64,000 nt of DNA from Anaerobacillus alkalidiazotrophicus. GTDB lineage: Bacteria > Bacillota > Bacilli > Bacillales_H > Anaerobacillaceae. Each line of letters begins with the position of its first letter. Within the stretch, counting starts at the first letter, position 1. Positions 54,822 through 64,000 of this stretch are shown piece after piece. The position numbers and the translations under genes were made by a program. The notes beneath the pieces are model-generated. The model saw nothing but the letters and a program-made list of their open reading frames with translations. It made no database searches and had not been told where the DNA came from. The stretch is taken from the NCBI RefSeq assembly GCF_001866055.1, contig NZ_MLQS01000017.1, positions 249,500 to 313,499 of the forward strand, written 5' to 3'.

Positions 54822-55508
54822 ATGAAATTAACATATCATGGCCATTCGGTCGTTTGTATTGAAACGAATGGTAAGAAGATTATCATTGACCCATTTATTA
54901 AAGGTAATAGCCAAACTAACCTCGACTTTAATGACCTAAAAGTAGATGTTATTTTACTTACTCATGGTCATAACGACCATGTAGGCGATACAGTTGAACT
55001 AGCAAAGAAAAATCAAGCCACTGTTGTTGCACCATTTGAACTGGCTACGTATTTAGGGTGGCAAGGAGTAACGGTTCATCCAATGCACTTAGGTGGTTCA
55101 CACCAATTTAATTTTGGTAAAGTGAAGTTTACTCAATCTTTTCACGGTTCTGCTTACGTAGAAGAAGAAAATAAAAAGATTGTTTATACAGGAATGCCTG
55201 CAGGAATATTACTTTCCGCAGAAGGAAAAACCATTTTTCATGCAGGCGATACGGCTCTGTTTTCAGACATGAAGCTTATTGGCGAACGTAATAATATTGA
55301 TGTTGCTTTTTTACCAATTGGTGATAATTTTACAATGGGACCAGAGGATGCAGCTATTGCGGCTACATGGTTAAGAGCAAAAATTGTAATTCCAATTCAT
55401 TACAATACATTCCCGGTAATCGAACAAGATCCAAAGGCGTTTATTGCATTGTTAGCACCTGGGGTTGAGGGTAGGGTTTTAACCTCTGGAGAAACGATGG
55501 ATTTGTAG
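54822..55508 (+). CDS. ytkL: Metallo-beta-lactamase-fold hydrolase YtkL (UPF0173)
   Basis: 228 residues of the UPF0173 family, substrate unknown. The metal motif is [11 protein letters not shown] (HxHxDH); further ligands are in [11 protein letters not shown] and [12 protein letters not shown]. The N-terminus [14 protein letters not shown] is typical. TTAGGAGTG precedes the ATG. It is divergent from pepQ. Confidence 0.93.
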   Translation: MKLTYHGHSVVCIETNGKKIIIDPFIKGNSQTNLDFNDLKVDVILLTHGHNDHVGDTVELAKKNQATVVAPFELATYLGWQGVTVHPMHLGGSHQFNFGKVKFTQSFHGSAYVEEENKKIVYTGMPAGILLSAEGKTIFHAGDTALFSDMKLIGERNNIDVAFLPIGDNFTMGPEDAAIAATWLRAKIVIPIHYNTFPVIEQDPKAFIALLAPGVEGRVLTSGETMDL

Positions 55509-55525
55509 AAGTGAATAGTATGAAG

Positions 55526-55557
55526 TAGACTAAACCATTTTGGTTTAGTCTATTTTT
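55526..55557 (+). terminator. Terminator after ytkL
   Basis: TAGACTAAACCA (55526-55537) pairs with TGGTTTAGTCTA (55541-55552), then TTTTT. Confidence 0.9.
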
Positions 55558-55641
55558 ACGGAAAATTAAGATGAAACTAATCATTGTTATTATCTTTCTG
55601 CATATAATGCAAGTAAGACAACCTATAAGGAGGGTGAGTTT

Positions 55642-55890
55642 ATGAGAAGAAATCGTTTGTTTTTATGTTTTATACTAGGAATCGCTATTGTATTTTACGG
55701 TGTACCATACTTGAATTTTCAAGCCGATTTGAAGACTACTATTTTTTCAGCTACTTGGTTACTGTTTGCGCTTATGGCAATTAGTGGAAACCTTATTGCT
55801 CTGTTATATAGTGATAAAATGAAACGAATGAAAACAACAAGAAGAAATATAAGTATACAAAAGAAACAAAAAGTACGACAATATGGATAA
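55642..55890 (+). CDS. ytpI: Small membrane protein YtpI
   Basis: 82 residues with two hydrophobic helices (LFLCFILGIAIVFYGVPYL and TWLLFALMAISGNLIALLY) and a basic cytoplasmic tail (KMKRMKTTRRNISIQKKQK). The function is unknown. AAGGAGGGTGAG precedes the ATG. It is followed by ytoI, matching the B. subtilis order. Confidence 0.8.
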   Translation: MRRNRLFLCFILGIAIVFYGVPYLNFQADLKTTIFSATWLLFALMAISGNLIALLYSDKMKRMKTTRRNISIQKKQKVRQYG

Positions 55891-55979
55891 TTGCCTTGAT
55901 GTCAAGCTCTCTGATCGCTATACTTGTATCAGTACAGGCCCATTATTTCATGAATACAGGCTAGAAGAGGAGGAGCTTG

Positions 55980-57287
55980 ATGACAAAGCATGAACAAATT
56001 TTGCAATATATCCAATCACTAGACATTGGTAATAAAATATCTGTAAGACAAATTGCAAAAGCGTTGTCAGTAAGTGAAGGGACAGCTTATCGAGCAATTA
56101 AAGATGCTGAAAACCAAGGATTAGTAAGTACAATTGAACGTGTTGGTACAATCCGAATAGAGAAGAAACAAAAAGATAATTTTGAAAAACTAACCTTTGC
56201 TGAAGTTGTTAATATTGTTGATGGACAAGTACTAGGTGGAAGAGACGGTTTATATAAAACGTTAAGTAAGTTTGTTATTGGTGCTATGAAAGCGGAAGCA
56301 ATGATGCGTTATGTAGAGGCTGGGAACTTGCTAATAGTAGGTAATAGAAATGAAGTACACAAACTTGCTCTTCAAGAAGGAGCAGCAGTACTTATTACGG
56401 GTGGCTTTGATACTTCTGATGAAGTAAAAAAGTTAGCTGACGAAATAGCATTACCAATCATTTCCACAACTTACGATACGTTTACAGTTGCAACGATGAT
56501 TAATAGAGCAATATACGACCAATTAATAAAAAAAGAAATTATTTTAGTCGATGATATTTACATTAAATTAGAAGACACTTATTTCTTGAAGACAACAGAC
56601 CTGGTTGAAAAATGGTTTTATTTAAATCATGAAACTAGTCATAGTCGTTACCCTGTTGTTGACGAAAACATGAGAATACAAGGTATGGTTACTTCTAAGG
56701 ATATTATGGGTGTAGATAAAACTTTAGAAATAGATAAAGTCATGACGAAAAGTCCAATTTCTGTAATTGGGCAAACATCAGTGGCATCAGCGGCTCATCT
56801 CATGGTATGGGAGGGGATTGAACAACTTCCTGTTGTCGATAATTATAAAAAGTTAATTGGAGTTATCAGTAGACAGGATGTATTAAAGGCTCTACAAATG
56901 AATCAGCGACAACCTCATGTAGGTGAGACCATAGAGGATTTGGTTACAAGTGGTTTTCAAGATGCTTCAACTAATAATAAAATTTGTTATCGCTGTGAGG
57001 TAACGCCGCAGATGACGAATCAACTCGGGACAATTTCTTACGGGGTATTTACAACAATTGTAACGGAAGCAGGAAGTCGAGCATTACGTACTCAAAAAAA
57101 GGGAGATCTGGTAGTAGAAAATATAACATTATATTTTATTAAGCCAGTTCAAATTGAAAGTTTGATCGATATCGTTCCAAGGATATTAGAAATTGGCCGT
57201 AAGTTTGGGAAGGTTGATGTAGAAATTTTTCATGAGGGAACTATTGTAGGTAAAGCTTTACTAATGGCGCAAATTATCGATCGATAA
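55980..57287 (+). CDS. ytoI: CBS and DRTGG domain regulator-like protein YtoI
   Basis: 435 residues with four parts: N-terminal helix-turn-helix (NKISVRQIAKALSVSEGTAY), DRTGG domain (about 70-180), two CBS domains (about 195-310, with SRYPVVDENMRIQGMVTSKD and EQLPVVDNYKKLIGVISRQD), and a C-terminal hotdog fold. It probably senses an adenosine nucleotide and may regulate transcription; the target is unknown. AGGAGG supports ATG 55980 over TTG 55977. It is upstream of nrnA. Confidence 0.88.
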   Translation: MTKHEQILQYIQSLDIGNKISVRQIAKALSVSEGTAYRAIKDAENQGLVSTIERVGTIRIEKKQKDNFEKLTFAEVVNIVDGQVLGGRDGLYKTLSKFVIGAMKAEAMMRYVEAGNLLIVGNRNEVHKLALQEGAAVLITGGFDTSDEVKKLADEIALPIISTTYDTFTVATMINRAIYDQLIKKEIILVDDIYIKLEDTYFLKTTDLVEKWFYLNHETSHSRYPVVDENMRIQGMVTSKDIMGVDKTLEIDKVMTKSPISVIGQTSVASAAHLMVWEGIEQLPVVDNYKKLIGVISRQDVLKALQMNQRQPHVGETIEDLVTSGFQDASTNNKICYRCEVTPQMTNQLGTISYGVFTTIVTEAGSRALRTQKKGDLVVENITLYFIKPVQIESLIDIVPRILEIGRKFGKVDVEIFHEGTIVGKALLMAQIIDR

Positions 57288-57368
57288 AGAGTATGTTGGT
57301 TTCGTTAAGAGAGATCCTAAAAGATAATAACACACAACTCTATGATTGATTTAAAAAGGAGAAGTTGA

Positions 57369-58313
57369 ATGAAAGAAAGAATTATTGAAGCTGTTGAAAG
57401 TTATGACAAAATTATTTTACATCGTCACGTTCGTCCTGACCCGGATGCATTAGGATCACAAGCAGGTTTAGCTCTCATGTTAAAAAATCACTATCCACAA
57501 AAACAAGTTTATATGGTCGGTGAAGAAGAAAAGTCACTTCGATTTATCTCTAAAATGGACGAGATTTCTGACGAAACATTTCAAGATGCGTTAATTATTA
57601 TTTGTGATACTGCTAATGTAGAACGAATTAGCGATGAAAGATATACAAATGGTGATAAAATCATTAAAATTGACCATCATCCAAATGAAGACCCTTATGG
57701 TGATATCATTTGGGTAGACTCTAGAGCAAGTTCTGTTTGTGAAATGATTTATGAACTTTATGAAACTTGGAAAGATTTAAAAGGGATGCAATTGACAGAT
57801 GAAGCTGCAAGGTGCTTATACGCTGGTATTGTTGGAGATACGGGACGATTTCGTTACCCTAATACAACAGAAAAGACTTTTCGCTACGTAAGTGAGCTAA
57901 TTAAATATCAGTTTTCACCGATTGAATTGTATGAAAAAATGGATGTGAAATCCTTACAAGATGCTCGACTTGAAGGGTATATATTAACCAATTTTCAAAT
58001 TTTAGAATATGGTGTAGGTGTCATTAATTTACCAAACAAATTACTCGAACATTATGGAGTAACCGCCAACGATGCTTCAAAGTTAGTTAATACGTTTGCC
58101 AATGTTGAAGGATTAAAGGCGTGGGTGTTTTTTGTTGAGGAGCCAGATAACTTAATTCGAGTTAGACTTCGTTCCAAAGGACCAATTATAAATAAAGTGG
58201 CCCAAAAGTTTAATGGTGGTGGTCATCCTTTAGCTGCGGGTGCTTCAGTTGATAATTGGGAACAAACGAAAGGGGTAGTAGCTGAATTAATTGAAGCGTG
58301 TCGTTGTTATTAA
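57369..58313 (+). CDS. nrnA: Oligoribonuclease / pAp phosphatase NrnA
   Basis: A DHH-family enzyme degrading short RNA oligonucleotides and 3'-phosphoadenosine 5'-phosphate. 314 residues: HRHVRPDPDALGSQAGL, the DHH motif in IIKIDHHPNEDPYGD, GIVGDTGRFRYPNT and the DHHA1 signature FNGGGHPLAAGA. AAAAGGAGAAG precedes the ATG. It is downstream of ytoI, as in B. subtilis (ytqI). Confidence 0.95.
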   Translation: MKERIIEAVESYDKIILHRHVRPDPDALGSQAGLALMLKNHYPQKQVYMVGEEEKSLRFISKMDEISDETFQDALIIICDTANVERISDERYTNGDKIIKIDHHPNEDPYGDIIWVDSRASSVCEMIYELYETWKDLKGMQLTDEAARCLYAGIVGDTGRFRYPNTTEKTFRYVSELIKYQFSPIELYEKMDVKSLQDARLEGYILTNFQILEYGVGVINLPNKLLEHYGVTANDASKLVNTFANVEGLKAWVFFVEEPDNLIRVRLRSKGPIINKVAQKFNGGGHPLAAGASVDNWEQTKGVVAELIEACRCY

Positions 58314-58322
58314 CAATACAAA

Positions 58323-58375
58323 AAAAGAGTCATGCAGTCCTTCTTTTATTAAAGAAAGAACTACATGACTTCCTT
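58323..58375. terminator. Terminator between nrnA and ytrI
   Basis: AGTCATG (58328-58334) pairs with CATGACT (58364-58370), extended inwards by imperfect pairing of CAGTCCTTCTTT with AAAGAAAGAACT. Confidence 0.7.
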
Positions 58376-58525
58376 TTGGGGTAAAACCAGAAACCTATGC
58401 TAGTAATGTCTTCAAAAACAAAAATACCTAATTTCTCAAGTCCCTTTTTTATAGAAGGCAATCTCTATTGATTCGGTATAAGCTGAGTATCCAGACTTTA
58501 TCTGTTCTACTTTTAAACGGGCGCT

Positions 58526-59032
58526 TTATTCTGCTAAACGAATCTCTACAAATAATTCTAGCGTTGTATAAATAGACCATCCTTTTATTGTGACTCGGTA
58601 ACTCTTTTCATTAATGTTAAAATCCCGGTTTTCAATTGCTTGAATTAACAGTTCTTTAGTATTGGCAACTGATTCAATATTTTTGTTTTTTACAGCCTTT
58701 AATTCATTTTCAATTTGTAGACGAAATTCATGAATCGATAATTCACTTAGCTTTAAATCTTTATCATTTATAAAATATACCTTTACTTCTTGGATTGTAA
58801 GCTTTTTTAAATTTTCTTTATTTAGTTCATCTTGATCACTTCTTAAAATCTCAATCGTTTCTACTTGTGCATTAATCGTTGATTCTTGTTTTTTAATTTC
58901 GGTTACAAGTTTCTCTTGAACAGCTCCGAATTCATAAATAAAAAAAAACCAACCTATCAGAATTCCGATAATTATACCGGCAAAAAAGCGTTGCCATCCT
59001 GTTTTTTTATAATAAGGTGGGATTCGCATCAT
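58526..59032 (-). CDS. ytrI: Sporulation membrane protein YtrI
   Basis: 168 residues: basic N-terminus, one membrane helix (FFAGIIIGILIGWFFFIYEF), a coiled coil (VTEIKKQESTINAQVETIEI) and a mixed C-terminal domain. In B. subtilis ytrH-ytrI is sigma-E controlled and needed for proper spore formation. GGAGG lies 11 bases before the first of two ATG codons. It is six bases after ytrH. Confidence 0.88.
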   Translation of the reverse strand: MMRIPPYYKKTGWQRFFAGIIIGILIGWFFFIYEFGAVQEKLVTEIKKQESTINAQVETIEILRSDQDELNKENLKKLTIQEVKVYFINDKDLKLSELSIHEFRLQIENELKAVKNKNIESVANTKELLIQAIENRDFNINEKSYRVTIKGWSIYTTLELFVEIRLAE

Positions 59033-59038
59033 CGGTGA

Positions 59039-59365
59039 TTATGCCTCCTGAGTGATCCACTGAATAATAACTCCACCCGAGTGTGCTCCAGAAAGTGCAC
59101 AAAAGATCATAAACAATGTTTTGGCAATATCAATATGGGAACCGTCATAGATGCCTCTTTCAATACTATAAATCGCGTCAAAAGTACCGCCAATTGCTGC
59201 AACTAGTGCCCAGATTTTTAGTCCCGCTGCTAATTCATTAATTGTAGATAAAGGCGGTTTACCAATAAGGAAAGCGCCGATCCCACCTACAATTGCACCA
59301 CCTATCACAACTCCAAAGGCTACAAAAAAATTCATAACTAGTGTCGCAACAAATTCTTTGTCCAT
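59039..59365 (-). CDS. ytrH: Sporulation membrane protein YtrH
   Basis: 108 residues with three hydrophobic, Gly-rich helices (FFVAFGVVIGGAIVGGIGAF, IWALVAAIGGTFDAIYSI, ALSGAHSGGVIIQWI). It matches the YtrH family. AAAAAGGGAGAGG precedes the ATG. I looked for a sigma-E promoter upstream and could not place one convincingly. Confidence 0.9.
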   Translation of the reverse strand: MDKEFVATLVMNFFVAFGVVIGGAIVGGIGAFLIGKPPLSTINELAAGLKIWALVAAIGGTFDAIYSIERGIYDGSHIDIAKTLFMIFCALSGAHSGGVIIQWITQEA

Positions 59366-59819
59366 ACGAAAGCCTCTCCCTTTTTATTCTGGATTTTAAG
59401 GTTTTTTGATTACATATTTTAATTGGTAGAAAACACCAGTGTACGTCGGTGAATAATTCTCTTCTCTTTTATCTCATTTGGAGCGACGTAACATTTTTAA
59501 ACTATGAGGAACGAAAAATAAAGCCGACAAATATAAAATAATCGTATTAATAAATATGGGACAAAGCTATTAATTATGCTAAGGATTTAAATTGTTTCTT
59601 ATTTCATGTAAAATGTTAATAAGAAAATAAGGATCGTATGTTCTGTTACTGTTAGTTATAAAAGTTCTTTGTAGAGTGAAGGTCATAATTGCCAAAACCG
59701 AGATGCATAAATATTATCTCTAATTTCAAAAAACAACGTGATTAGATGCAGTATCCTAATCGTGTAAATATGTATGTGAAAAACATTGCGGTAAATTACT
59801 AATATAAGGGGGGAAAGTT
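59366..59819. other. Divergent ytrH/dnaE intergenic region
   Basis: 454 bp, A+T-rich. A small palindrome GATTAG..CTAATC lies at 59740-59761, close to the dnaE start. No repeat-family copy, RNA gene or convincing promoter was recognised. Confidence 0.4.
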
Positions 59820-62800
59820 GTGGAGTTCGCTCATTTACATATAAATACTGAATATAGCCTTTTAAAATCTGCTGCAAAAATAAATACACTAGTAAAGAAG
59901 GCGGCAGAACTAGGTTTTTTATCATTAGCTATAACTGATCAAAATGTAATGTACGGAGTTGTTCCCTTTTATAAAGCTTGTAAAAAAGCCGGTCTAAAGC
60001 CAATTATTGGACTTGAATTAAGTGTTAAAGGAGAACAAACTGATGAGACTAGATTGTTACTTTTAGCCAAAACATTTACTGGTTATCAAAATCTAATAAA
60101 ATTATCAAGTATTGCTCAAGTATTTTCAACGACCAAATTAAAGCGAATTGAAAAAAAACAACTATTTGATTATTCCAAAGATTTAGTCGCTATTAGTTCG
60201 GCTTATAAAGGAGAAATTCAACTGTCATTACAAGACTCTGAAGAAATGGCCTTAAAGAAAATAAAGGAATATAAGCATTATTTCGGTGAGGATTTTTATA
60301 TAGGCATTCAAGACCATTTTTTAGCTACGGAAAAACAATTAAATTTACAGTTAGTAAATCTTTCAAAGCGAGAAAAAATAAAGTTTGTAGCTACTAATCA
60401 GGTTATGTATGTTAGGAAAGAGGATGCGCTTGCACATAAATGCTTATTAGCGATTGACCAAGGAACGACATTACCTGAACTTGAAGGAGCTTTTCAAACA
60501 GAAGAATATTATTTAAAGCCAAAAGATGAAATGGTTGAACTCTTTTCGTATATTCCAGATGCAATTATAAACTCTCAAAAAATAGCAGATAGTTGCACTG
60601 TAGAATTAGAATTAGGCGGTCAAGCACTACCTAAATACCCACTTGAAAAAGAGAAGAATCCAAGAGATTACTTGCGTGAGCTTTGTTTTCAAGGGTTACA
60701 AAAACGATATACAGATATTACTAAAGATGTTGAAAATCGACTACTATATGAACTAGAAATTATTGATCAGATGCAATTTAATGATTACTTTCTAATTGTT
60801 TGGGACTTTATGAAATTTGCTCAAGGTCAAGGTATGATTACAGGACCAGGAAGAGGATCAGCAGCTGGGTCGTTAGTAGCGTATGTTCTTAACATTACAA
60901 ATGTTGACCCCATTAAGTATGACCTTCTTTTCGAACGTTTCTTAAATCCTGAGCGGATTACAATGCCTGATATAGACATAGATTTTCCTGATACCAGAAG
61001 AGAAGAAGTTATTGATTACGTTTATCAAAAGTATGGAAAAAATCATGTGGCCCAAATTATTACATTTGGTACGCTAGCTGCAAAAGCTGCACTTAGAGAT
61101 GTTGGAAAGGTGATAGGCTTACCATTAAAGCAAATTGATAATATTGCCAAGCTTATTCCTTCTAGGCCGAATTTAACTATTGATGAAGCAGTAAAAGAAA
61201 CTCCTGTCCTACAAAAGCAAATCCAACAAAGTGAGGAAATTAGAGAATGGTTTCGTTTAGCTAGGAGAGTGGAAGGGTTGCCACGCCATGCTTCTACACA
61301 TGCAGCTGGTATTATCATAAGTAAAGACCGATTAACTGACAAAGTACCCTTACAAAAAGGTCATTCAGACGTGCTACTAACGCAATATCCTATGACCATT
61401 TTAGAAGAAGTAGGACTTTTAAAAATGGATTTTTTAGGACTAAGGAATTTGTCATTTATTGAGGAGATTTTAAACCATATAAATAAAATGGAAAGTAAGA
61501 GGATTGATATCAACACGATCCCACTAAATGATAATAAGACATTTCAACTGTTAGGAAAAGGAGATACAACTGGAGTCTTTCAATTGGAATCACCAGGAAT
61601 GAGACGAGTGTTGGCGAATTTAAAACCTACAGAATTTGAAGATATTGTTGCGGTAAATGCTCTGTATCGACCTGGCCCTATGGAAAACATCCCACTCTAT
61701 ATAGATGGTAAGCATAAAAGAAGAAAAGTTACATATTTGCACAAAAACTTAAAGCCTATTTTAGAAAAAACGTATGGAGTTATAATTTATCAGGAGCAAA
61801 TTATGCAAATTGCTTCAAAAATGGCAGGCTTTTCGCTAGGAGAAGCTGATATTTTACGGCGTGCCGTAAGTAAAAAAAACCTTGAAACATTAGAAGAGCA
61901 GCGAGGGAAGTTTGTTCGTGGTTGCTTAGCAAATGGCTCTAATGAAAAAGTTGCAACTGATGTTTATAATTTAATTGTCCGTTTTGCTAATTACGGTTTC
62001 AATCGAAGTCACTCTGTAGCCTATAGTGTTATTTCATACTATTTAGCTTATTTAAAAGCAAATTACCCAACAGCTTTTTTTGCTGCGCTTTTAACAAATA
62101 CTATTGGACAGCAAACAAAAATGAGCCAATACATTCTTGATGCCAAAAACAAAGGAATTAAAGTAGAGAGACCATCGATTAATAAGAGTGATGCAGGTTT
62201 TACGATAAGTAAAAATAACAGTGTTCAGTTTGGACTTGCAGCAATAAAAAATGTTGGAATAAGGGCTATTGAAGATATCGTATTTGAACGAAGTAAAGGT
62301 GGGGAGTATAAAGATATATTTGATTTTTGTGCTCGTAATGATTCTAAGAATATAAATAGAAGAACACTAGAAGCATTGGTCGCTGCAGGCTGCTTTGATG
62401 AGTTAGGGCATCATCGTGCTGCTTTATTAGCAACATTAGATTATGCACAAGAGTTTGGTGAGCAAATACGGCAACAAAATACTGAAAATCAAACTGCTCT
62501 TTTTGTTGATGAACTGAAAAAACCTGACCTAGTTCAGGTGCCACCATTTAAAGAAACGGAAAAGCTATATTTTGAAAAAGAAGTTTTAGGATTTTATCTA
62601 TCTAGTCATCCGATTGAACAATATCATGATGTATTTATCTCACATGATAGAAATTCAATTTTGGAAGCATTGAAAAAAGGTGAAAGTCACCCGCGCCTTG
62701 CTGGACTCCTTGAAAGTGTAAGGTTGATAAAAACAAAAAAAGGTGAACAAATGGCTTTTCTAAAGCTAAGTGATGAAAGTGGAGAGATTGAGGTAACTGT

Positions 62801-63182
62801 TTTTCCGAAAACCTATCGAGAGTTTTATTCAGCTCTTAAGATAGGACAGCTTGTTTTTCTAGAAGGGAATTTAGAAATAACAAAAGAAAGAACACAGTTA
62901 ATTCTAAAAAAAGTAGTAGATGTTACAACTTTACAAAAGAAGCAGAAGTTAGAAAGTGTATTATATATAAAAATTAGTAATGAATATGCTAGCCAAAAGA
63001 AATTAATACAATTAAAACAAGTTATTAAAAGGTACCAAGGTAACGTGAAAGTTATACTATATTATGAAGAAAAAAAACAATCAGTTCAATTGTCCGATGA
63101 ATATAAGGTATCTGCAACAAGACAATGCTTAGAAGAATTATATACAATTTTAGGAAGGGAAAATGTGGTAGTTAAAAGATAA
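59820..63182 (+). CDS. dnaE: DNA polymerase III alpha subunit DnaE
   Basis: An error-prone replicative polymerase that extends RNA primers before PolC takes over. 1120 residues: PHP domain at the N-terminus (HLHINTEYSLLKSA), polymerase palm with PDIDIDF (383-389), GPGRGSAAGSLVAY and LRRAVSKKN, then helix-hairpin-helix and OB regions (about 980-1060) without an exonuclease insertion. The start is GTG 59820, six bases after AAGGGGGG. It is followed by ytsJ, as in B. subtilis. Confidence 0.96.
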   Translation: MEFAHLHINTEYSLLKSAAKINTLVKKAAELGFLSLAITDQNVMYGVVPFYKACKKAGLKPIIGLELSVKGEQTDETRLLLLAKTFTGYQNLIKLSSIAQVFSTTKLKRIEKKQLFDYSKDLVAISSAYKGEIQLSLQDSEEMALKKIKEYKHYFGEDFYIGIQDHFLATEKQLNLQLVNLSKREKIKFVATNQVMYVRKEDALAHKCLLAIDQGTTLPELEGAFQTEEYYLKPKDEMVELFSYIPDAIINSQKIADSCTVELELGGQALPKYPLEKEKNPRDYLRELCFQGLQKRYTDITKDVENRLLYELEIIDQMQFNDYFLIVWDFMKFAQGQGMITGPGRGSAAGSLVAYVLNITNVDPIKYDLLFERFLNPERITMPDIDIDFPDTRREEVIDYVYQKYGKNHVAQIITFGTLAAKAALRDVGKVIGLPLKQIDNIAKLIPSRPNLTIDEAVKETPVLQKQIQQSEEIREWFRLARRVEGLPRHASTHAAGIIISKDRLTDKVPLQKGHSDVLLTQYPMTILEEVGLLKMDFLGLRNLSFIEEILNHINKMESKRIDINTIPLNDNKTFQLLGKGDTTGVFQLESPGMRRVLANLKPTEFEDIVAVNALYRPGPMENIPLYIDGKHKRRKVTYLHKNLKPILEKTYGVIIYQEQIMQIASKMAGFSLGEADILRRAVSKKNLETLEEQRGKFVRGCLANGSNEKVATDVYNLIVRFANYGFNRSHSVAYSVISYYLAYLKANYPTAFFAALLTNTIGQQTKMSQYILDAKNKGIKVERPSINKSDAGFTISKNNSVQFGLAAIKNVGIRAIEDIVFERSKGGEYKDIFDFCARNDSKNINRRTLEALVAAGCFDELGHHRAALLATLDYAQEFGEQIRQQNTENQTALFVDELKKPDLVQVPPFKETEKLYFEKEVLGFYLSSHPIEQYHDVFISHDRNSILEALKKGESHPRLAGLLESVRLIKTKKGEQMAFLKLSDESGEIEVTVFPKTYREFYSALKIGQLVFLEGNLEITKERTQLILKKVVDVTTLQKKQKLESVLYIKISNEYASQKKLIQLKQVIKRYQGNVKVILYYEEKKQSVQLSDEYKVSATRQCLEELYTILGRENVVVKR

Positions 63183-63186
63183 AGGG

Positions 63187-63214
63187 TAGACAGAAGAAAT
63201 TGATCTGTTATAAT
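63187..63214 (+). promoter_or_regulatory. ytsJ promoter
   Basis: TAGACA (63187-63192), 16 bp, then TATAAT (63209-63214) with a TGN extension (63206-63208). It begins five bases after the dnaE stop. Confidence 0.7.
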
Positions 63215-63224
63215 ATGGTGGGAC

Positions 63225-63237
63225 GTGGTCAGACCAC
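63225..63237 (+). promoter_or_regulatory. Candidate GntR/FadR-type operator
   Basis: A perfect palindrome GTGGTCAGACCAC centred at 63231, about ten bases downstream of the -10. It contains TGGTCNGACCA, the core bound by FadR-subfamily GntR regulators. A run of T follows, so it could alternatively act as a short terminator for dnaE. Confidence 0.45.
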
Positions 63238-63367
63238 TTTTTTCGCATTCTTATAAATTTTATACTTGTGTTAAATAAGGGTAAAAAAGTTTGTCGCGAC
63301 ATAATAACGTATTCGTTTCTAATTTTTTAATTAGGTTTCAAATTACGATTATGGAGAGTGAAAGTTC

Positions 63368-64000
63368 ATGGCAACATTAAGAGAAGAAGCACTTCATATG
63401 CACCGAATTAATAAAGGGAAGTTAGAGTCAAAATCTAAAATACCTGTAAGAAATGCCAAAGACTTAAGTTTGGCATATTCACCTGGGGTAGCAGAGCCTT
63501 GTAAAGAAATATTTGATGATGTAAGTAATGTGTATGAGTATACAATGAAAGGAAACATGGTTGCTGTAGTTTCCGATGGAACTGCTGTATTAGGTTTAGG
63601 TAATATTGGTCCTGAAGCTGCTTTACCAGTTATGGAAGGTAAAGCTGTATTATTTAAATCTTTTGCAGGTGTTGATGCATTTCCTATTTGTTTAGCCACT
63701 AATGATGTTGAAAAAATTATAGAAACCGTTAAACTTCTTGAACCTACATTTGGTGGCGTAAACCTTGAAGACATTGCGGCACCAAATTGTTTTGTAATAG
63801 AAGAACGCCTAAAGAAAGAGTGTAATATTCCTATCTTTCATGACGACCAACATGGTACAGCGATTGTAACTGCTGCCGGCTTATTAAATGCCTTAAAATT
63901 AACTGGAAAATCAATTTCAGAAGTGAAAGTTGTTGCCAATGGTGCAGGCTCAGCAGGGATCGCTTGTGTTAAACTTATGCAACGTATGGGGGTTAAGGAT
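63368..64000 (+). CDS. ytsJ: Malic enzyme YtsJ, 3' end missing
   Basis: Oxidative decarboxylation of malate to pyruvate. The B. subtilis orthologue YtsJ is NADP-preferring and important for growth on malate. 211 codons are visible, open to the window edge (family length about 410). Motifs: LSLAYSPGVAEPCKEI, SDGTAVLGLGNIGPEA, FGGVNLEDIAAPNCF, PIFHDDQHGTAIVT and the start of the nucleotide-binding fold VVANGAGSAGIA. GGAGAGTG precedes the ATG. Confidence 0.93.
   Translation, partial: MATLREEALHMHRINKGKLESKSKIPVRNAKDLSLAYSPGVAEPCKEIFDDVSNVYEYTMKGNMVAVVSDGTAVLGLGNIGPEAALPVMEGKAVLFKSFAGVDAFPICLATNDVEKIIETVKLLEPTFGGVNLEDIAAPNCFVIEERLKKECNIPIFHDDQHGTAIVTAAGLLNALKLTGKSISEVKVVANGAGSAGIACVKLMQRMGVKD

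Noticed and set aside
55896..55965. Small hydrophobic peptide frame (MSSSLIAILVSVQAHYFMNTG) between ytpI and ytoI
   Set aside because: It has no Shine-Dalgarno site, and its frame is closed upstream without a good start. It may simply be out-of-frame sequence.

Overview
The window is a low-G+C Firmicute chromosome segment. Gene order and protein sequences match the Bacillus subtilis ytp-ytx-ccpA-tyrS-ezrA-thiI-ackA-argGH-dnaE-ytsJ region, so the source is a spore-forming member of the Bacillaceae. Sporulation genes are present (an alpha/beta SASP, ytfJ, ytrH, ytrI, refZ). MotPS, a sodium-type flagellar stator, sits behind ccpA; that arrangement also occurs in neutralophiles, so an alkaliphilic or Anaerobacillus/Alkalihalobacillus-like host is only a weak inference. 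No rRNA, tRNA, prophage, intact insertion sequence or CRISPR array was seen. Both edges cut genes: ytpQ at the left and ytsJ (malic enzyme) at the right.

Layout. 1-8.2 kb: ytpQ, the DNA translocase sftA, a nicotinate phosphoribosyltransferase, an MscS channel and murC. 8.6-14.1 kb: an M29 aminopeptidase, the stress operon ytxG-ytxH-ytxJ behind a near-consensus sigma-B promoter, and a long FtsA-like ATPase. 14.3-19.6 kb: aroA, ccpA, motP-motS and mtnN. 19.9-25.8 kb: a class A PBP, T-box-controlled tyrS and rpsD with its leader. 26.3-35.5 kb: dgcP, refZ, ezrA, a small membrane protein, the cysteine desulfurase/ThiI pair and the SASP. 35.7-45.0 kb: ytcJ, nadK2, sppA-yteJ-ytfI-ytfJ, tpx, ytxK and ackA. 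45.4-48.2 kb: an accessory block (OB/HD nuclease, EcsC protein, alpha/beta hydrolase). 48.6-51.7 kb: argGH and a universal stress protein. 51.8-59.4 kb: a small orphan gene, an SDR, a secreted protein, pepQ, ytkL, ytpI, ytoI, nrnA, ytrI and ytrH. 59.8-64 kb: dnaE and ytsJ.

The most unusual content is intergenic. Three interspersed repeat families are visible. The first is a roughly 216-bp, three-hairpin element with three full copies, two internally deleted copies and three partial copies, all at the 3' ends of genes. The second is a roughly 110-bp MITE-like family with GAAATTCAT-type terminal inverted repeats. The third is a G+C-rich element ending in GGCGCTTGCGCTTTTC. In the first family some copies keep the flanks of hairpin 1 while its stem sequence is replaced by a different self-complementary stem, which points to selection on structure. 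No clearly new multi-gene system was found; the structured element family is the best candidate for something undescribed.

How the genes work together. Chromosome segregation and division are served by SftA, EzrA and RefZ, possibly with the FtsA-like protein. Cell-wall synthesis is represented by MurC and the PBP, carbon overflow control by CcpA, AckA and YtsJ, and arginine synthesis by ArgGH behind two candidate ARG boxes. Thiolated tRNA and thiamine synthesis use the desulfurase with ThiI, and second-messenger and nucleotide turnover use DgcP and NrnA.
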